Shown: in pieces, positions 30,283 to 39,521 of the stretch
Layout: each line of letters opens with the position of its first letter
Numbering within the stretch: the first letter of the stretch is position 1
The notes under the pieces: generated by a model
What the model was told of the DNA's origin: nothing
The model's input: the letters and a program-made list of their open reading frames with translations, nothing else
The model's database searches: none
Program-made: the position numbers and the translations under genes
Source: Caldisericaceae bacterium
GTDB lineage: Bacteria > Caldisericota > Caldisericia > Caldisericales > Caldisericaceae
DNA: 64,000 nucleotides
Direction: 5' to 3'
Assembly: GCA_027023025.1 (NCBI GenBank)
Contig: JALVXB010000034.1
Span: 29,256-93,255 of the forward strand

Positions 30283-30831
30283 ATGAAAGTGCTTGCTGAA
30301 AAAAACATAAATGGTGTATGGGTAAAAGTCGTTAAAGGAGACATTACAAAGGAAAAAGTTGACGCAATAGTAAATGCGGCGAATAAATACCTCTCTCATG
30401 GGGGTGGTGTTGCTGGTGCCATCGTCCGTGCAGGCGGATATGAAATCCAAGAGGAGAGTAGCGAAATTGTTCAAAAAAGGGGGCCATTGGAAACGGGAGA
30501 CGCCGTAATAACGGGTGCAGGCAACCTTCCATCTAAATTCGTTATACACACCGTGGGGCCTGTCTGGGGTGAAGGTGGCGAGGATGAAAAATTGCGTAAG
30601 GCTGTACTTTCTGTTTTGAAGTTGGCCACAGAGAAAAATCTTCAAAGCATAAGCATACCTGCGATAAGTTGTGGTATATTTGGCTTTCCAAAAGAACGGG
30701 GTACGAGAATTATTTACGAAACTATTAAGGAATTTTTAAGCAAAAACAAAACTTCACTTAAAGAGATACACCTTATAGGCATAGGCTCTGAAATTCCAGA
30801 ACTCTTCAGGAAAGCAGTTGAAAATGATTGA
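30283..30831 (+). CDS. macro domain protein
   Basis: GDITKEKVDAIVNAANKYLSHGGGVAGAIVRAGG, VIHTVGPVW, IPAISCGIFGFP. Confidence 0.95.
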   Translation: MKVLAEKNINGVWVKVVKGDITKEKVDAIVNAANKYLSHGGGVAGAIVRAGGYEIQEESSEIVQKRGPLETGDAVITGAGNLPSKFVIHTVGPVWGEGGEDEKLRKAVLSVLKLATEKNLQSISIPAISCGIFGFPKERGTRIIYETIKEFLSKNKTSLKEIHLIGIGSEIPELFRKAVEND

Positions 30832-31219
30832 AGTTTACACAGACGGAGCTTCCAGGGGGAATCCTGGGAGGGCTTCGTCTTCATTCCTTTTTGTTGAAAA
30901 CGGGAGAGCGCTTCACTTTTCCTCCCAGTATATAGGAATAACGACGAATAATGTTGCTGAATATACGGCAATGATAAATGCTTTAAACTTTGCAGTTTTC
31001 AAAAATATCGTCCCTGATGTTCTCGTATCTGATAGCGAATTAGTTGTATCTCAGGTAAACGGAATTTATAAGGTGAAAGCTTCGCACTTAAAGAAATTAC
31101 TCGACGAATTGCTTGCTCTGAAAGGACGATTTCCTATGTTGAAGTTTGTTCATTCAAAAAGAGAGAATAAGTACATAAAAGTAGCCGACAAATTGTGCAA
31201 TATGATGCTTGATTTATAA
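30824..31219 (+). CDS. ribonuclease HI family protein
   Basis: IEVYTDGASRGNPG, TTNNVAEYTAMI, VSDSELVVSQ, VADKLCN (DEDD residues). Confidence 0.9.
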   Translation: MIEVYTDGASRGNPGRASSSFLFVENGRALHFSSQYIGITTNNVAEYTAMINALNFAVFKNIVPDVLVSDSELVVSQVNGIYKVKASHLKKLLDELLALKGRFPMLKFVHSKRENKYIKVADKLCNMMLDL

Positions 31220-31221
31220 AA

Positions 31222-31455
31222 ATGCTGACGATTAGGTGTGCTAAGTGTGGAAGAAAGTTATTTCGATATTTAAAAATAGGTAAAGGGGAACTTCACATAT
31301 GTATAAAATCCCGAATTGAAAAGGATTTTACGGTTAGAGACGGTAAGTTTGTAAAGTGTCCGCGCTGTGGGAGTGTCGTTGGTGTGGATATAGGTGTTTA
31401 CATTAAGATGAAAAAGGGTAGGTTTGTGTCTTCTGGCACGAAAGTAAACAAATGA
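31222..31455 (+). CDS. small zinc-ribbon protein
   Basis: 77 aa with IRCAKCGRKLF and KCPRCGSVVGVD. Confidence 0.65.
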   Translation: MLTIRCAKCGRKLFRYLKIGKGELHICIKSRIEKDFTVRDGKFVKCPRCGSVVGVDIGVYIKMKKGRFVSSGTKVNK

Positions 31456-31481
31456 AAGCAAATAAAGTAAAATTTATCTTC

Positions 31482-31509
31482 TTTACAAATGTAATATTTC
31501 CTGTATAAT
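31482..31509 (+). promoter_or_regulatory. putative promoter TTTACA-16-TATAAT, 8 nt before the GTG start at 31518
   Basis: Hexamers and spacing read directly; no SD. Confidence 0.6.
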
Positions 31510-31517
31510 TCCCTCTT

Positions 31518-32750
31518 GTGAAAAAAACAATTGTAATAGGTGGCGGTGCAGCAGGTATAATGGCTGCAATTCAAAGTGCGTCTTGTTCGGAAACCTATCT
31601 GATAGAAAAGATGCCTCGTTTGGGTTTGAAAATTCTCGTTTCCGGAAAGGGCCGTTGTAATGTTACTAACGCAGGAAGTATCGACGAGTTAATCAATGCG
31701 TTTGGGCGGAACGGAAGATTTTTGTACCATGCACTGTCAGAATTTTCAAATAGTGACCTGCGCAATTTTTTACGCAAAATAGGTGTTGAGACGAAAGTCG
31801 AAAGAGGAAAGAGAGTTTTTCCTGCTTCTGATCGGTCTAAAGATGTTTTGAATGCACTTAAAGAGGAATTAAAGCAGAAAAATGTACGGGTGATTACCGG
31901 TAAGTCTCTCGTATCTTTTATAACAAGCGGAAACAATATAATAGGTGTAAGACTTTCCGACGGTTCTGTTTTGAAAGGCAATTACTTCGTGCTTGCAACT
32001 GGCGGAAAAAGTTTTCCTGGCCTCGGAACGACAGGAGATGGGTTTTCAATCCTTAAAAAGTTGGGGCATACTGTAACTCCTCTATATCCTTCGCTTGTGC
32101 CACTTGTTCTTAAGGAAAAATGGGTGCCGTCCCTGGAGGGTCTTTCGTTAAGGAATGTAAGAATTACCGTATTGCTTAGAAACAAAAAGTATACGCATTT
32201 TGGAGACATGGTTTTTACATCTAAAGGTATTTCTGGCCCCATAGTACTTACGCTTTCTTCTGAAATCGTTCCTTTAGTGAACGGAGAGATACCTGCAGAA
32301 ATTGATTTTAAACCTGCACTTAGCAAAGAGATTCTCGAAAAAAGGCTAATCAGGGAATTTTCTGAGAACGGAAAGAAAAAGTTAAAGAATGTACTTACTC
32401 ATCTGCTGCCTGCAAGAATTATTCCTGTTTTTATTCAAGTAAGTGGTGTAAATAGTGACAAACGATGCAGCGAGATTACGAAAAATGAGCGTGAAAAACT
32501 CGTTTATACACTTAAACACTTTCCTATAACTGTTACTGGAAGTGAGGGCTTTGCCCATGCAATTGTTACGAAGGGTGGGGTTGGTTTAAAAGAAGTGGAT
32601 CCGCGAACAATGCGTTCTAAAATTGTTAATAATCTCTATGTAGTGGGAGAATTGCTGGATCTTGATGCAGTTACTGGTGGATATAACTTACAGGCATCTT
32701 TTTCTACTGGCTATGTGGCCGGAAAGAGTATCTGTGAAAAGAATGAATAA
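31518..32750 (+). CDS. NAD(P)/FAD-dependent oxidoreductase, HI0933/BaiN family
   Basis: VIGGGAAGIMAAIQ, KMPRLGLKILVSGKGRCNVTNA, GGYNLQASFSTGYVAG. Confidence 0.93.
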   Translation: MKKTIVIGGGAAGIMAAIQSASCSETYLIEKMPRLGLKILVSGKGRCNVTNAGSIDELINAFGRNGRFLYHALSEFSNSDLRNFLRKIGVETKVERGKRVFPASDRSKDVLNALKEELKQKNVRVITGKSLVSFITSGNNIIGVRLSDGSVLKGNYFVLATGGKSFPGLGTTGDGFSILKKLGHTVTPLYPSLVPLVLKEKWVPSLEGLSLRNVRITVLLRNKKYTHFGDMVFTSKGISGPIVLTLSSEIVPLVNGEIPAEIDFKPALSKEILEKRLIREFSENGKKKLKNVLTHLLPARIIPVFIQVSGVNSDKRCSEITKNEREKLVYTLKHFPITVTGSEGFAHAIVTKGGVGLKEVDPRTMRSKIVNNLYVVGELLDLDAVTGGYNLQASFSTGYVAGKSICEKNE

Positions 32751-32812
32751 GTGCGAGTATTTGATTTTTACATTAAAAATAATACAATAGTAAATTGAGG
32801 AGGCGTGTGCTT

Positions 32813-33700
32813 ATGGAAGAAAAGTTTGGTACCGTTAAAGTTAAAAGAGGCCTTGCCGAAATGTTAAAAGGCGGGGTTATAATGGATGTTACTACTGTGG
32901 AACAGGCACAAATTGCTGAAAAAGCAGGTGCCGTTGCGGTTATGGCACTCGAAAGAATTCCTGCTGACATCAGGAAAGAAGGCGGAGTTGCCAGAATGGC
33001 AGATCCAAAACTCGTTAAAGATATTATGAATGCTGTTTCTATACCAGTAATGGCTAAGGTAAGAATAGGGCATTTTGCCGAAGCCCAGATTCTTGAAGCA
33101 ATAGGTATTGATTTTATAGACGAAAGTGAAGTTTTGACTCCTGCAGATGAAGTGCACCACATAAATAAGTGGAACTTCAAAGTCCCTTTTGTTTGCGGAG
33201 CACGCAATTTAGGCGAAGCGCTAAGAAGAATTGCAGAAGGGGCAGCAATGATTCGAACAAAAGGAGAACCTGGCACTGGTAATATCGTGGAAGCAGTAAG
33301 GCATATGCGAATTGTAATGGACGAAATTAGAAAGGTTCAGAACATGTCGGAAGAAGAATTGTATGTAGAAGCAAAAGAGCTCCGCGTACCTATTGACCTT
33401 TTGAAAGAGGTGAAGGAGTTAGGCAGGCTGCCTGTCGTGAATTTTGCCGCAGGAGGTATAGCAACACCTGCTGATGCTTCGCTAATGATGCAACTTGGCG
33501 CAGACGGAATATTTGTTGGTTCTGGCATATTTAAGTCTTCCAATCCAAAGAAGCGTGCAGAGGCAATAGTTGCTGCTACTACTTACTTTGACGATCCCAA
33601 AATCCTTGCAAAGATATCAGAAGATCTGGGCGAAGAAATGCCAGGAATTGACATAAGAGATCTTACCGATAAAGATAAAATGCAGTTAAGGAGTGAGTAA
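32813..33700 (+). CDS. pdxS: pyridoxal 5'-phosphate synthase, PdxS subunit
   Basis: [21 protein letters not shown]..., [22 protein letters not shown] gaggagg. Confidence 0.97.
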   Translation: MEEKFGTVKVKRGLAEMLKGGVIMDVTTVEQAQIAEKAGAVAVMALERIPADIRKEGGVARMADPKLVKDIMNAVSIPVMAKVRIGHFAEAQILEAIGIDFIDESEVLTPADEVHHINKWNFKVPFVCGARNLGEALRRIAEGAAMIRTKGEPGTGNIVEAVRHMRIVMDEIRKVQNMSEEELYVEAKELRVPIDLLKEVKELGRLPVVNFAAGGIATPADASLMMQLGADGIFVGSGIFKSSNPKKRAEAIVAATTYFDDPKILAKISEDLGEEMPGIDIRDLTDKDKMQLRSE

Positions 33701-34275
33701 TGGAAATAGGTGTGCTTGCTCTGCAGGGTGCCGTATCTGAACACATAGATATGCTCAAAAGAGCAGGAGTTGAGTCCTATCCTGTAAGGAAAGCAGAAGA
33801 AATTGAGAAGGTTGACGGTCTCGTTATGCCGGGCGGTGAGAGCACCACTATGGGCAGGCTTATTCAGGCCTTTCAATTAGAAGACATTATAAGGAAGCGT
33901 TTCGAAGAAGGTATGCCTATTTACGGGACCTGTGCGGGTATGATACTTCTCTCTAATCGAATAGAGGGCTTTGACCAGTTTAAGTTTGGCTTTATAGATC
34001 TAAAAATTATAAGGAATGCATTTGGAAGACAGGTGGATAGTAAAGAAATAGATCTTAATGTGAAGGGATTTGATAAGCCGTTTCACGCGATATTTATCCG
34101 TGCACCTGTAGGAAAAGACCCCGGGAAAAATGTAGAAGTGCTTGCGGAGGTACCTGAAGGTATTGTGTTTGCTCGTGAAAAAAATGTTCTCGTTTCTGCA
34201 TTTCACCCAGAACTTGGAAATGATTTAAGGGTACATTCGTTTTTTGTAGATATGGTTAAAAAATTTTTAAAATAA
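33700..34275 (+). CDS. pdxT: pyridoxal 5'-phosphate synthase glutaminase subunit
   Basis: IGVLALQGAVSEH, MPGGESTTMGRL, YGTCAGMILLS, SAFHPELGND. Confidence 0.97.
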   Translation: MEIGVLALQGAVSEHIDMLKRAGVESYPVRKAEEIEKVDGLVMPGGESTTMGRLIQAFQLEDIIRKRFEEGMPIYGTCAGMILLSNRIEGFDQFKFGFIDLKIIRNAFGRQVDSKEIDLNVKGFDKPFHAIFIRAPVGKDPGKNVEVLAEVPEGIVFAREKNVLVSAFHPELGNDLRVHSFFVDMVKKFLK

Positions 34276-34289
34276 TAGGAGGTTTTGAA

Positions 34290-35048
34290 ATGTCAGGACA
34301 TTCAAAATGGCATAACATTCAAGCGAGGAAAAGCTCGCAGGATGCGAAGAGAGGTAAACTTTTTACAAAGTTAACGAAAGAGATTATTATTGCTGCAAAG
34401 CAGGGAGGCGGCAATCCAGAAACAAATGCCCGTTTGCGTAATGCAATAGAGAAGGCAAAGAAGTTAGGGATGCCAATGGACAACATTAAAAAAGCAATTA
34501 TGCGTGGCACGGGTGAACTTCCAGGTGTTACTTACGAGGAGTTTACTTACGAGGCGTATGGGCCTGCTGGTGTTGCCTTTATTTTAAAAATTTCTACGGA
34601 CAACAAGAACCGAACTGTTGCTGAGTTAAGAAGAATTTTAAGCAATTACGGCGGTAGTCTTGCAGAATCCGGTGCGGTTTCCTGGAACTTTGAAAATAAA
34701 GGTGAGATTGAAATCGATCCAAACGGAATGGACTACGATGAACTCTTTATGCTCGTTGCCGATGCAGGCGGAGAGGACTTAAAAGAAGAAGAAGGTGTAT
34801 TTACTGTTTACACTGAACCGAAGTCTCTGGAGGATGTGCGTAAGAAGTTAGAAGAAGAAGGCGTTGTGGTGAAAAGTGCTGAAGTGGTGCTTGAACCAAA
34901 AACGACTGTTAAAGTTACAGGTGACGATGCAGTGAAAGTGCTTAAACTCTGCAATGCGCTTGAAGACCACGACGACATTCAAGACTACTATACAAACTAC
35001 GATATAGACGAAAACGAATTAAAGCAGATCAGTGAAAAGATCGGATAG
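34290..35048 (+). CDS. YebC/PmpR family DNA-binding regulatory protein
   Basis: MSGHSKWHNIQARKSSQDAKRGKLFTKLTKEI. Confidence 0.97.
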   Translation: MSGHSKWHNIQARKSSQDAKRGKLFTKLTKEIIIAAKQGGGNPETNARLRNAIEKAKKLGMPMDNIKKAIMRGTGELPGVTYEEFTYEAYGPAGVAFILKISTDNKNRTVAELRRILSNYGGSLAESGAVSWNFENKGEIEIDPNGMDYDELFMLVADAGGEDLKEEEGVFTVYTEPKSLEDVRKKLEEEGVVVKSAEVVLEPKTTVKVTGDDAVKVLKLCNALEDHDDIQDYYTNYDIDENELKQISEKIG

Positions 35049-35543
35049 ATGTCTGTTATTTTAGGAATTGATCCGGGGCTTGCCAGTACAGGATTTGGCC
35101 TTGTTAAGGAAGAAGGTGGAGAACTAACACTTTTAAGTTATGGTGTGATTAAAACTTCTTCTGCAAAAAAAGTTCCGGATCGCTTATTTGTTATATACAC
35201 GAAGTTACACGAAATTTTTGAAAAATACGATATAGACCAGGTGTCTGTAGAAAAAATTTTCTTTAATACGAACCTAAAAACGGTTGTAAATGTAAGTGAG
35301 GCGCGTGGTGTCGCAATGCTTGTTACATCAGAATTTGGAAAAGAAATTTTCGAGTATACGCCACTGGAAGCAAAAAAGGCACTAATTGGAAATGGCCGTG
35401 CGTCAAAGCGCGATGTGCAATTTGCCGTTCAAAGAATCTTAAATATGAAGAAAAAACCTACGCCTGATGATGCAGCAGATGGTATTGCTCTTGCTCTGTG
35501 CCACATATATACGCTTCCTTACATTCGCTCTATAGAGGCTTAG
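35049..35543 (+). CDS. ruvC: Holliday junction resolvase RuvC
   Basis: ILGIDPGLASTGFG, SVEKIFF, DDAADGIALALCH. Confidence 0.96.
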   Translation: MSVILGIDPGLASTGFGLVKEEGGELTLLSYGVIKTSSAKKVPDRLFVIYTKLHEIFEKYDIDQVSVEKIFFNTNLKTVVNVSEARGVAMLVTSEFGKEIFEYTPLEAKKALIGNGRASKRDVQFAVQRILNMKKKPTPDDAADGIALALCHIYTLPYIRSIEA

Positions 35544-35547
35544 CATA

Positions 35548-36114
35548 GTGATAGGGTTGCTTGTAGGAACAATTAAAGAGATCAGTGAGAATTCTGTAAT
35601 TGTTTTTACTAATGGAATCGGATTTGAAGTGTTTGTTTCGAGGCCTGGTGACTTTATTATTGACCGAACTTATACCTTGTACATTTACGAAAATATCAAA
35701 GAAAACGAAATTACTTTCTATGGTTTTATGGACCGCTCGGAAAAGCGCCTATTCGACTTAATTATTAAAAAAGTGAACGGTATCGGTGCAAAAACTGCTA
35801 TGAATATTTTTCGTGTAATGAGTAAAGATAAGTTTATTAATGCTGTTGAAAGTGGTGATTATAAGGCATTTAAGCCCGTCCCTGGAATAGGTGAGCGGAC
35901 GGCAAAGCGTATTGTTGTTGAGCTTGGTGGGGAACTTAAAGTAGAAGAGGAAAAGGTGGAAAACGAAAAAATGAAGCTCGTTCGTTCTGCCCTTTCTTCG
36001 CTTGGATACAATAACGAGGAAATAAGAAAAGTCGTTAAAGATATAAAAGAGGAAGAAGGGACAGTAGAAGAACTTGTTAAAATTGCTATCAAAAAGTTGA
36101 GCAATGCAAAATAG
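35548..36114 (+). CDS. ruvA: Holliday junction DNA helicase RuvA
   Basis: N-terminal OB fold, VNGIGAKTAMNIFR and VPGIGERTAKRIVVEL HhH motifs; between ruvC and ruvB. Confidence 0.95.
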   Translation: MIGLLVGTIKEISENSVIVFTNGIGFEVFVSRPGDFIIDRTYTLYIYENIKENEITFYGFMDRSEKRLFDLIIKKVNGIGAKTAMNIFRVMSKDKFINAVESGDYKAFKPVPGIGERTAKRIVVELGGELKVEEEKVENEKMKLVRSALSSLGYNNEEIRKVVKDIKEEEGTVEELVKIAIKKLSNAK

Positions 36115-37072
36115 TAATAATACTATAAGGCCTCAGAAACTCTCAGATTTTATTGGCCAGGAATCAATTAAAGAAAGTCTTAAAGTTTTTATAAATTCTG
36201 CAAAGTCGCGTAATGCTACATTGGACCATACTTTGTTTTACGGTCCCCCGGGTCTTGGCAAAACGACGCTGTCTGGCATTATTGCAAATGAACTGGGTGT
36301 TTCCATTAAGCATACGACGGGGCCTGCAATCGAAAAAGTGGGTGATCTTGCTGCAATTCTTATAGGTCTATCAAAAGGAGATATTCTGTTTATTGACGAG
36401 ATCCACAGACTTCCAAAGTCTGTTGAGGAAGTATTGTATTCTGCAATGGAGGACTTTAAGCTTCCTATTGTTGCGGGTTCGAAACGCTCTGCCCATACAA
36501 TTGTTTTGAATTTAAACCGTTTTACCCTGATAGGAGCTACTACGCGTTTTGGATTGATTTCACCTCCACTGCGTGATAGATTTGGCATAGTATATCATCT
36601 TGAGCTGTACACACCAGAAGAATTGAAGGAAATAGTACTCCGTGACGGAAAAATTCTTAATATAAAAATTTCTGACGAAGCAGCACTTCTTATAGGGAAG
36701 CGTGCAAGAGGAGTGCCAAGAATTGCGATACAATTACTTCGAAGGGTAAGAGACTTTGCTGAGGTTAAGAACAAGCGTATTATAGATAGTGAAGTCGTTA
36801 TAGAAGCGTGTTCCAGTTTGCGGATAGACGAATTTGGATTGAACGAATTGGATAGAAAGTATCTACATAATCTCGTTGGAAAGTTTAAAGGCGGGCCTGT
36901 TGGAATAGAAACGCTTTCTACTGCTATGGGAGAAGATAAGGGAACAATAGAGGATATAATAGAACCATATTTAATGAAAATAAATTTTGTATTGAGAACT
37001 CCAAAAGGCCGGGTTGCTACAATAAAAGCCAGAAAGTACATTGGCACAGGAGAAGAGAACACTCTTTTTTAG
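36104..37072 (+). CDS. ruvB: Holliday junction DNA helicase RuvB
   Basis: LRPQKLSDFIGQ, FYGPPGLGKTTLSGIIANELG, LFIDEIHRL, GATTRFGLISPPLRDRFG. Confidence 0.98.
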   Translation: MQNSNNTIRPQKLSDFIGQESIKESLKVFINSAKSRNATLDHTLFYGPPGLGKTTLSGIIANELGVSIKHTTGPAIEKVGDLAAILIGLSKGDILFIDEIHRLPKSVEEVLYSAMEDFKLPIVAGSKRSAHTIVLNLNRFTLIGATTRFGLISPPLRDRFGIVYHLELYTPEELKEIVLRDGKILNIKISDEAALLIGKRARGVPRIAIQLLRRVRDFAEVKNKRIIDSEVVIEACSSLRIDEFGLNELDRKYLHNLVGKFKGGPVGIETLSTAMGEDKGTIEDIIEPYLMKINFVLRTPKGRVATIKARKYIGTGEENTLF

Positions 37073-37080
37073 GAGGCGAT

Positions 37081-37491
37081 ATGAAACTTTTAATGGTTTA
37101 TTCTGATAAATTTAAATACAATGTGACGACAAAAACATTGCCAGATTTCCCTGATGCACAGGGCTCAAAAGAATTTAACGATGTACTCGTTGCGTTTATT
37201 CATGTGGAGAAAGAAGACGAAGAAGAAGTATCTAAAAAGGTGAAGAAACTTATAAAAAGTATAAAGTGGGCTGCGGGAAAAAATAAAACGAAAAGAATAA
37301 TACTTCACTCATTTGCCCACCTATCTTCGAGTAAATCAGACCCATTAGTTGCAAAGGAAATCCTCGATAAGTCTGAAGAAAGATTAAAGAATGTGGGATT
37401 TGAAGTGTACCAGACGCCATTTGGCTACTTTCTTGATCTGGATATTTCAGCACCTGGAATTTCACGGGCAAGGATATTCCAGGATTTATAA
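37081..37491 (+). CDS. stand-alone archaeal-type threonyl-tRNA synthetase editing domain protein
   Basis: MKLLMVYSDKFKYNVTTKTL...VLVAFIHVEKED...RIILHSFAHLSSSKSDP...GFEVYQTPFGYF matches the archaeal ThrRS N-terminal editing domain. Confidence 0.8.
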   Translation: MKLLMVYSDKFKYNVTTKTLPDFPDAQGSKEFNDVLVAFIHVEKEDEEEVSKKVKKLIKSIKWAAGKNKTKRIILHSFAHLSSSKSDPLVAKEILDKSEERLKNVGFEVYQTPFGYFLDLDISAPGISRARIFQDL

Positions 37492-37507
37492 TAACTTTAT
37501 TTTACTC

Positions 37508-37535
37508 TTGCATACTTAATAAATCTTGTTATAAT
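37508..37535 (+). promoter_or_regulatory. promoter for the tRNA-Pro pair: TTGCAT-16-TATAAT
   Basis: -35 at 37508-37513, -10 at 37530-37535, 8 nt before the tRNA 5' end. Confidence 0.65.
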
Positions 37536-37543
37536 TATCCCGT

Positions 37544-37621
37544 CGGGGCGTGGCGTAGTTTGGTTAGCGCACCTGCATGGGGTGCAGGGGGTCGGAAGTT
37601 CGAATCTTCTCGCCCCGACCA
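37544..37621 (+). tRNA. tRNA-Pro (anticodon GGG), CCA encoded
   Basis: Acceptor CGGGGCG/CGCCCCG, anticodon arm CCTGC-ATGGGGT-GCAGG, T arm GTTCGAATC, 3' ACCA. Confidence 0.95.
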
Positions 37622-37645
37622 TTTTATATACGGGATAATTACATA

Positions 37646-37722
37646 CGGGATGTGGCTCAGCTTGGCAGAGCGCTTGGTTCGGGACTAAGAGGTCGTGGGT
37701 TCGAATCCCACCATCCCGACCA
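37646..37722 (+). tRNA. tRNA-Pro (anticodon CGG), CCA encoded
   Basis: Acceptor CGGGATG/CATCCCG, anticodon arm CTTGG-TTCGGGA-CTAAG, T arm GTTCGAATC, 3' ACCA. Confidence 0.95.
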
Positions 37723-37743
37723 TTTTTATTTAAGGAGGCCTAA

Positions 37744-39192
37744 TTGGATCAAAGTAGGGCGCCTTTATACGAGGCAGTTCGTAAGTATATTAAAAAAGAT
37801 ATGGTGGCATTTCACATGCCAGGGCATTCGCGAGGCAGGGGTGTGCCTCGTATTATAAAGAGAATTTTTCGTCAGGATTTTCTGAAGTTTGACCTTACAG
37901 AAGTTTCCGGTCTGGATTATCTCCACTATGCAAAAGGCGTAATAAAAGAGGCCGAAGACCTCGCAGCTGATTTATACGGTGTAAAGAGGACTTTTTTCCT
38001 TGTTAACGGTACTACTGCTGGCGTTCATGCGATGATTCTTGCAACCTGTAAAGAAGGTGAAAAAATTATAGTTGGCAGAAATTCTCATCGGTCAGTTATA
38101 GGAGGAATTATTGCTTCAGGTGCTAATCCTGTATTTGTCCATCCTGAGTTTAACGAAGAATATGGTATCATAACGAATCTTACGCCTGAAGCACTCGAGA
38201 ATACAATAAAACAACACCGCGATGCTAAAGCGGTTTTAATAACAACACCTAATTATTATGGGTTTCAGGGTAATTTGAAAGAAATGATTGATGTAGTACA
38301 CAAATATGGAATGTATGCTCTAGTCGACGAGGCACACGGTGCACACTTTCCTTTTAATAGCAAGTTTCCAAAGTCTGCTATTGAATACGGAGCTGATATG
38401 GTCGTGCAAAGTGCGCACAAGACACTACCGACACTTACGCAAACTTCTCTCTTACACATCGTATCCGATAGGATTAACTCCGATATGGTAGAACAATCTC
38501 TTGCAGTGATAGAGACTTCCAGTCCTTCGTACATATTTATGATTTTTCTGGATCTCGTACGGCGCGAGATGGCATTGCACGGAGAAGAATTGTGGAATAA
38601 AGCAATTAATGTAGCAAATTACGCGCGTGAAAGAATTTCTACTTTACCGCATTACACGGTTGTAGACGAGAATGTCGTAAATGGGAATGACATATTTGCT
38701 TTTGACCCTATAAAATTAACGATAAATGTAAAAGAAATAGGTATGTCCGGATTTGAATTTGAGTCGTTTCTAAACAAAAATCGTATAGAAATCGAGCTCT
38801 CAGATTTGCAAAACATCCTACTTTTTATTACAATAGGCAACGAAAAGAGAGATGTTGATTATTTGGTAAAGATACTTAAAATGGCTAACAAAAAAGAAGT
38901 TGGCAAGATTGAAAGGATGCCAGATTTTCCAGTAGCGGGGAAGCAAGTATTTTCTCCAAATGATGCATTTAACATGGATTACGAAGTGCGTGATATTATG
39001 AATTCTAAAGGAAAAGTTAGTTGGGGGATTGTTGCTCCATACCCTCCGGGGATCCCAATTCTTGCACCGGGAATGGAAATTACAAACGAGGCTGTCGACT
39101 TTATTGTGACTATGTATAGACGCGGTGGAATGATTCAAGGTGCGATAGAAAATAACGGTAAAATTTATGTGCGTGTTATAAGGGAGGCTTAA
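37744..39192 (+). CDS. Orn/Lys/Arg decarboxylase (SpeA-type, PLP dependent)
   Basis: MVAFHMPGHSRGRGVP, LVDEAHGAHFPF, VVQSAHKTLPTLTQTSLLH; TTG start with aaggagg SD. Confidence 0.93.
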   Translation: MDQSRAPLYEAVRKYIKKDMVAFHMPGHSRGRGVPRIIKRIFRQDFLKFDLTEVSGLDYLHYAKGVIKEAEDLAADLYGVKRTFFLVNGTTAGVHAMILATCKEGEKIIVGRNSHRSVIGGIIASGANPVFVHPEFNEEYGIITNLTPEALENTIKQHRDAKAVLITTPNYYGFQGNLKEMIDVVHKYGMYALVDEAHGAHFPFNSKFPKSAIEYGADMVVQSAHKTLPTLTQTSLLHIVSDRINSDMVEQSLAVIETSSPSYIFMIFLDLVRREMALHGEELWNKAINVANYARERISTLPHYTVVDENVVNGNDIFAFDPIKLTINVKEIGMSGFEFESFLNKNRIEIELSDLQNILLFITIGNEKRDVDYLVKILKMANKKEVGKIERMPDFPVAGKQVFSPNDAFNMDYEVRDIMNSKGKVSWGIVAPYPPGIPILAPGMEITNEAVDFIVTMYRRGGMIQGAIENNGKIYVRVIREA

Positions 39193-39513
39193 ATGATCGA
39201 GCGTGATTTACTTACTATAGTCCGTGAAGCAGAAGAGCAGGCAAAAGAAATTCTTAAAGAAGCAAAAGAAAAAGTTTTAAAACTTGAAAAGTCCTTTGAA
39301 GACGAAAAGAAAAAAATTATTGAGCGTTTTGAGAAAGAACTAAGAGAAAAATTAGAAATCGAAAAAGGAAAAGCAGAGGAAGAGTTTAAAATAAAGTCTA
39401 AAGAGATTGAAAAAGAAACGCAGGCTTTACTTAGAAAAATTGAAAATACTGTTTCTGAGAAAAAGTCGGTAATCGAAGACGAAATCGTTCGTAGAATACT
39501 CGGGGGTGTGTAA
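39193..39513 (+). CDS. V-type ATPase subunit G/H (coiled coil)
   Basis: 106 aa charged coiled coil, first gene of the V-ATPase operon. Confidence 0.75.
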   Translation: MIERDLLTIVREAEEQAKEILKEAKEKVLKLEKSFEDEKKKIIERFEKELREKLEIEKGKAEEEFKIKSKEIEKETQALLRKIENTVSEKKSVIEDEIVRRILGGV

Positions 39514-39521
39514 CATAGTAT

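Noticed and set aside
37577-37858. 93-aa ORF spanning both tRNA genes
   Set aside because: Translates tRNA sequence and the out-of-frame start of the decarboxylase gene.
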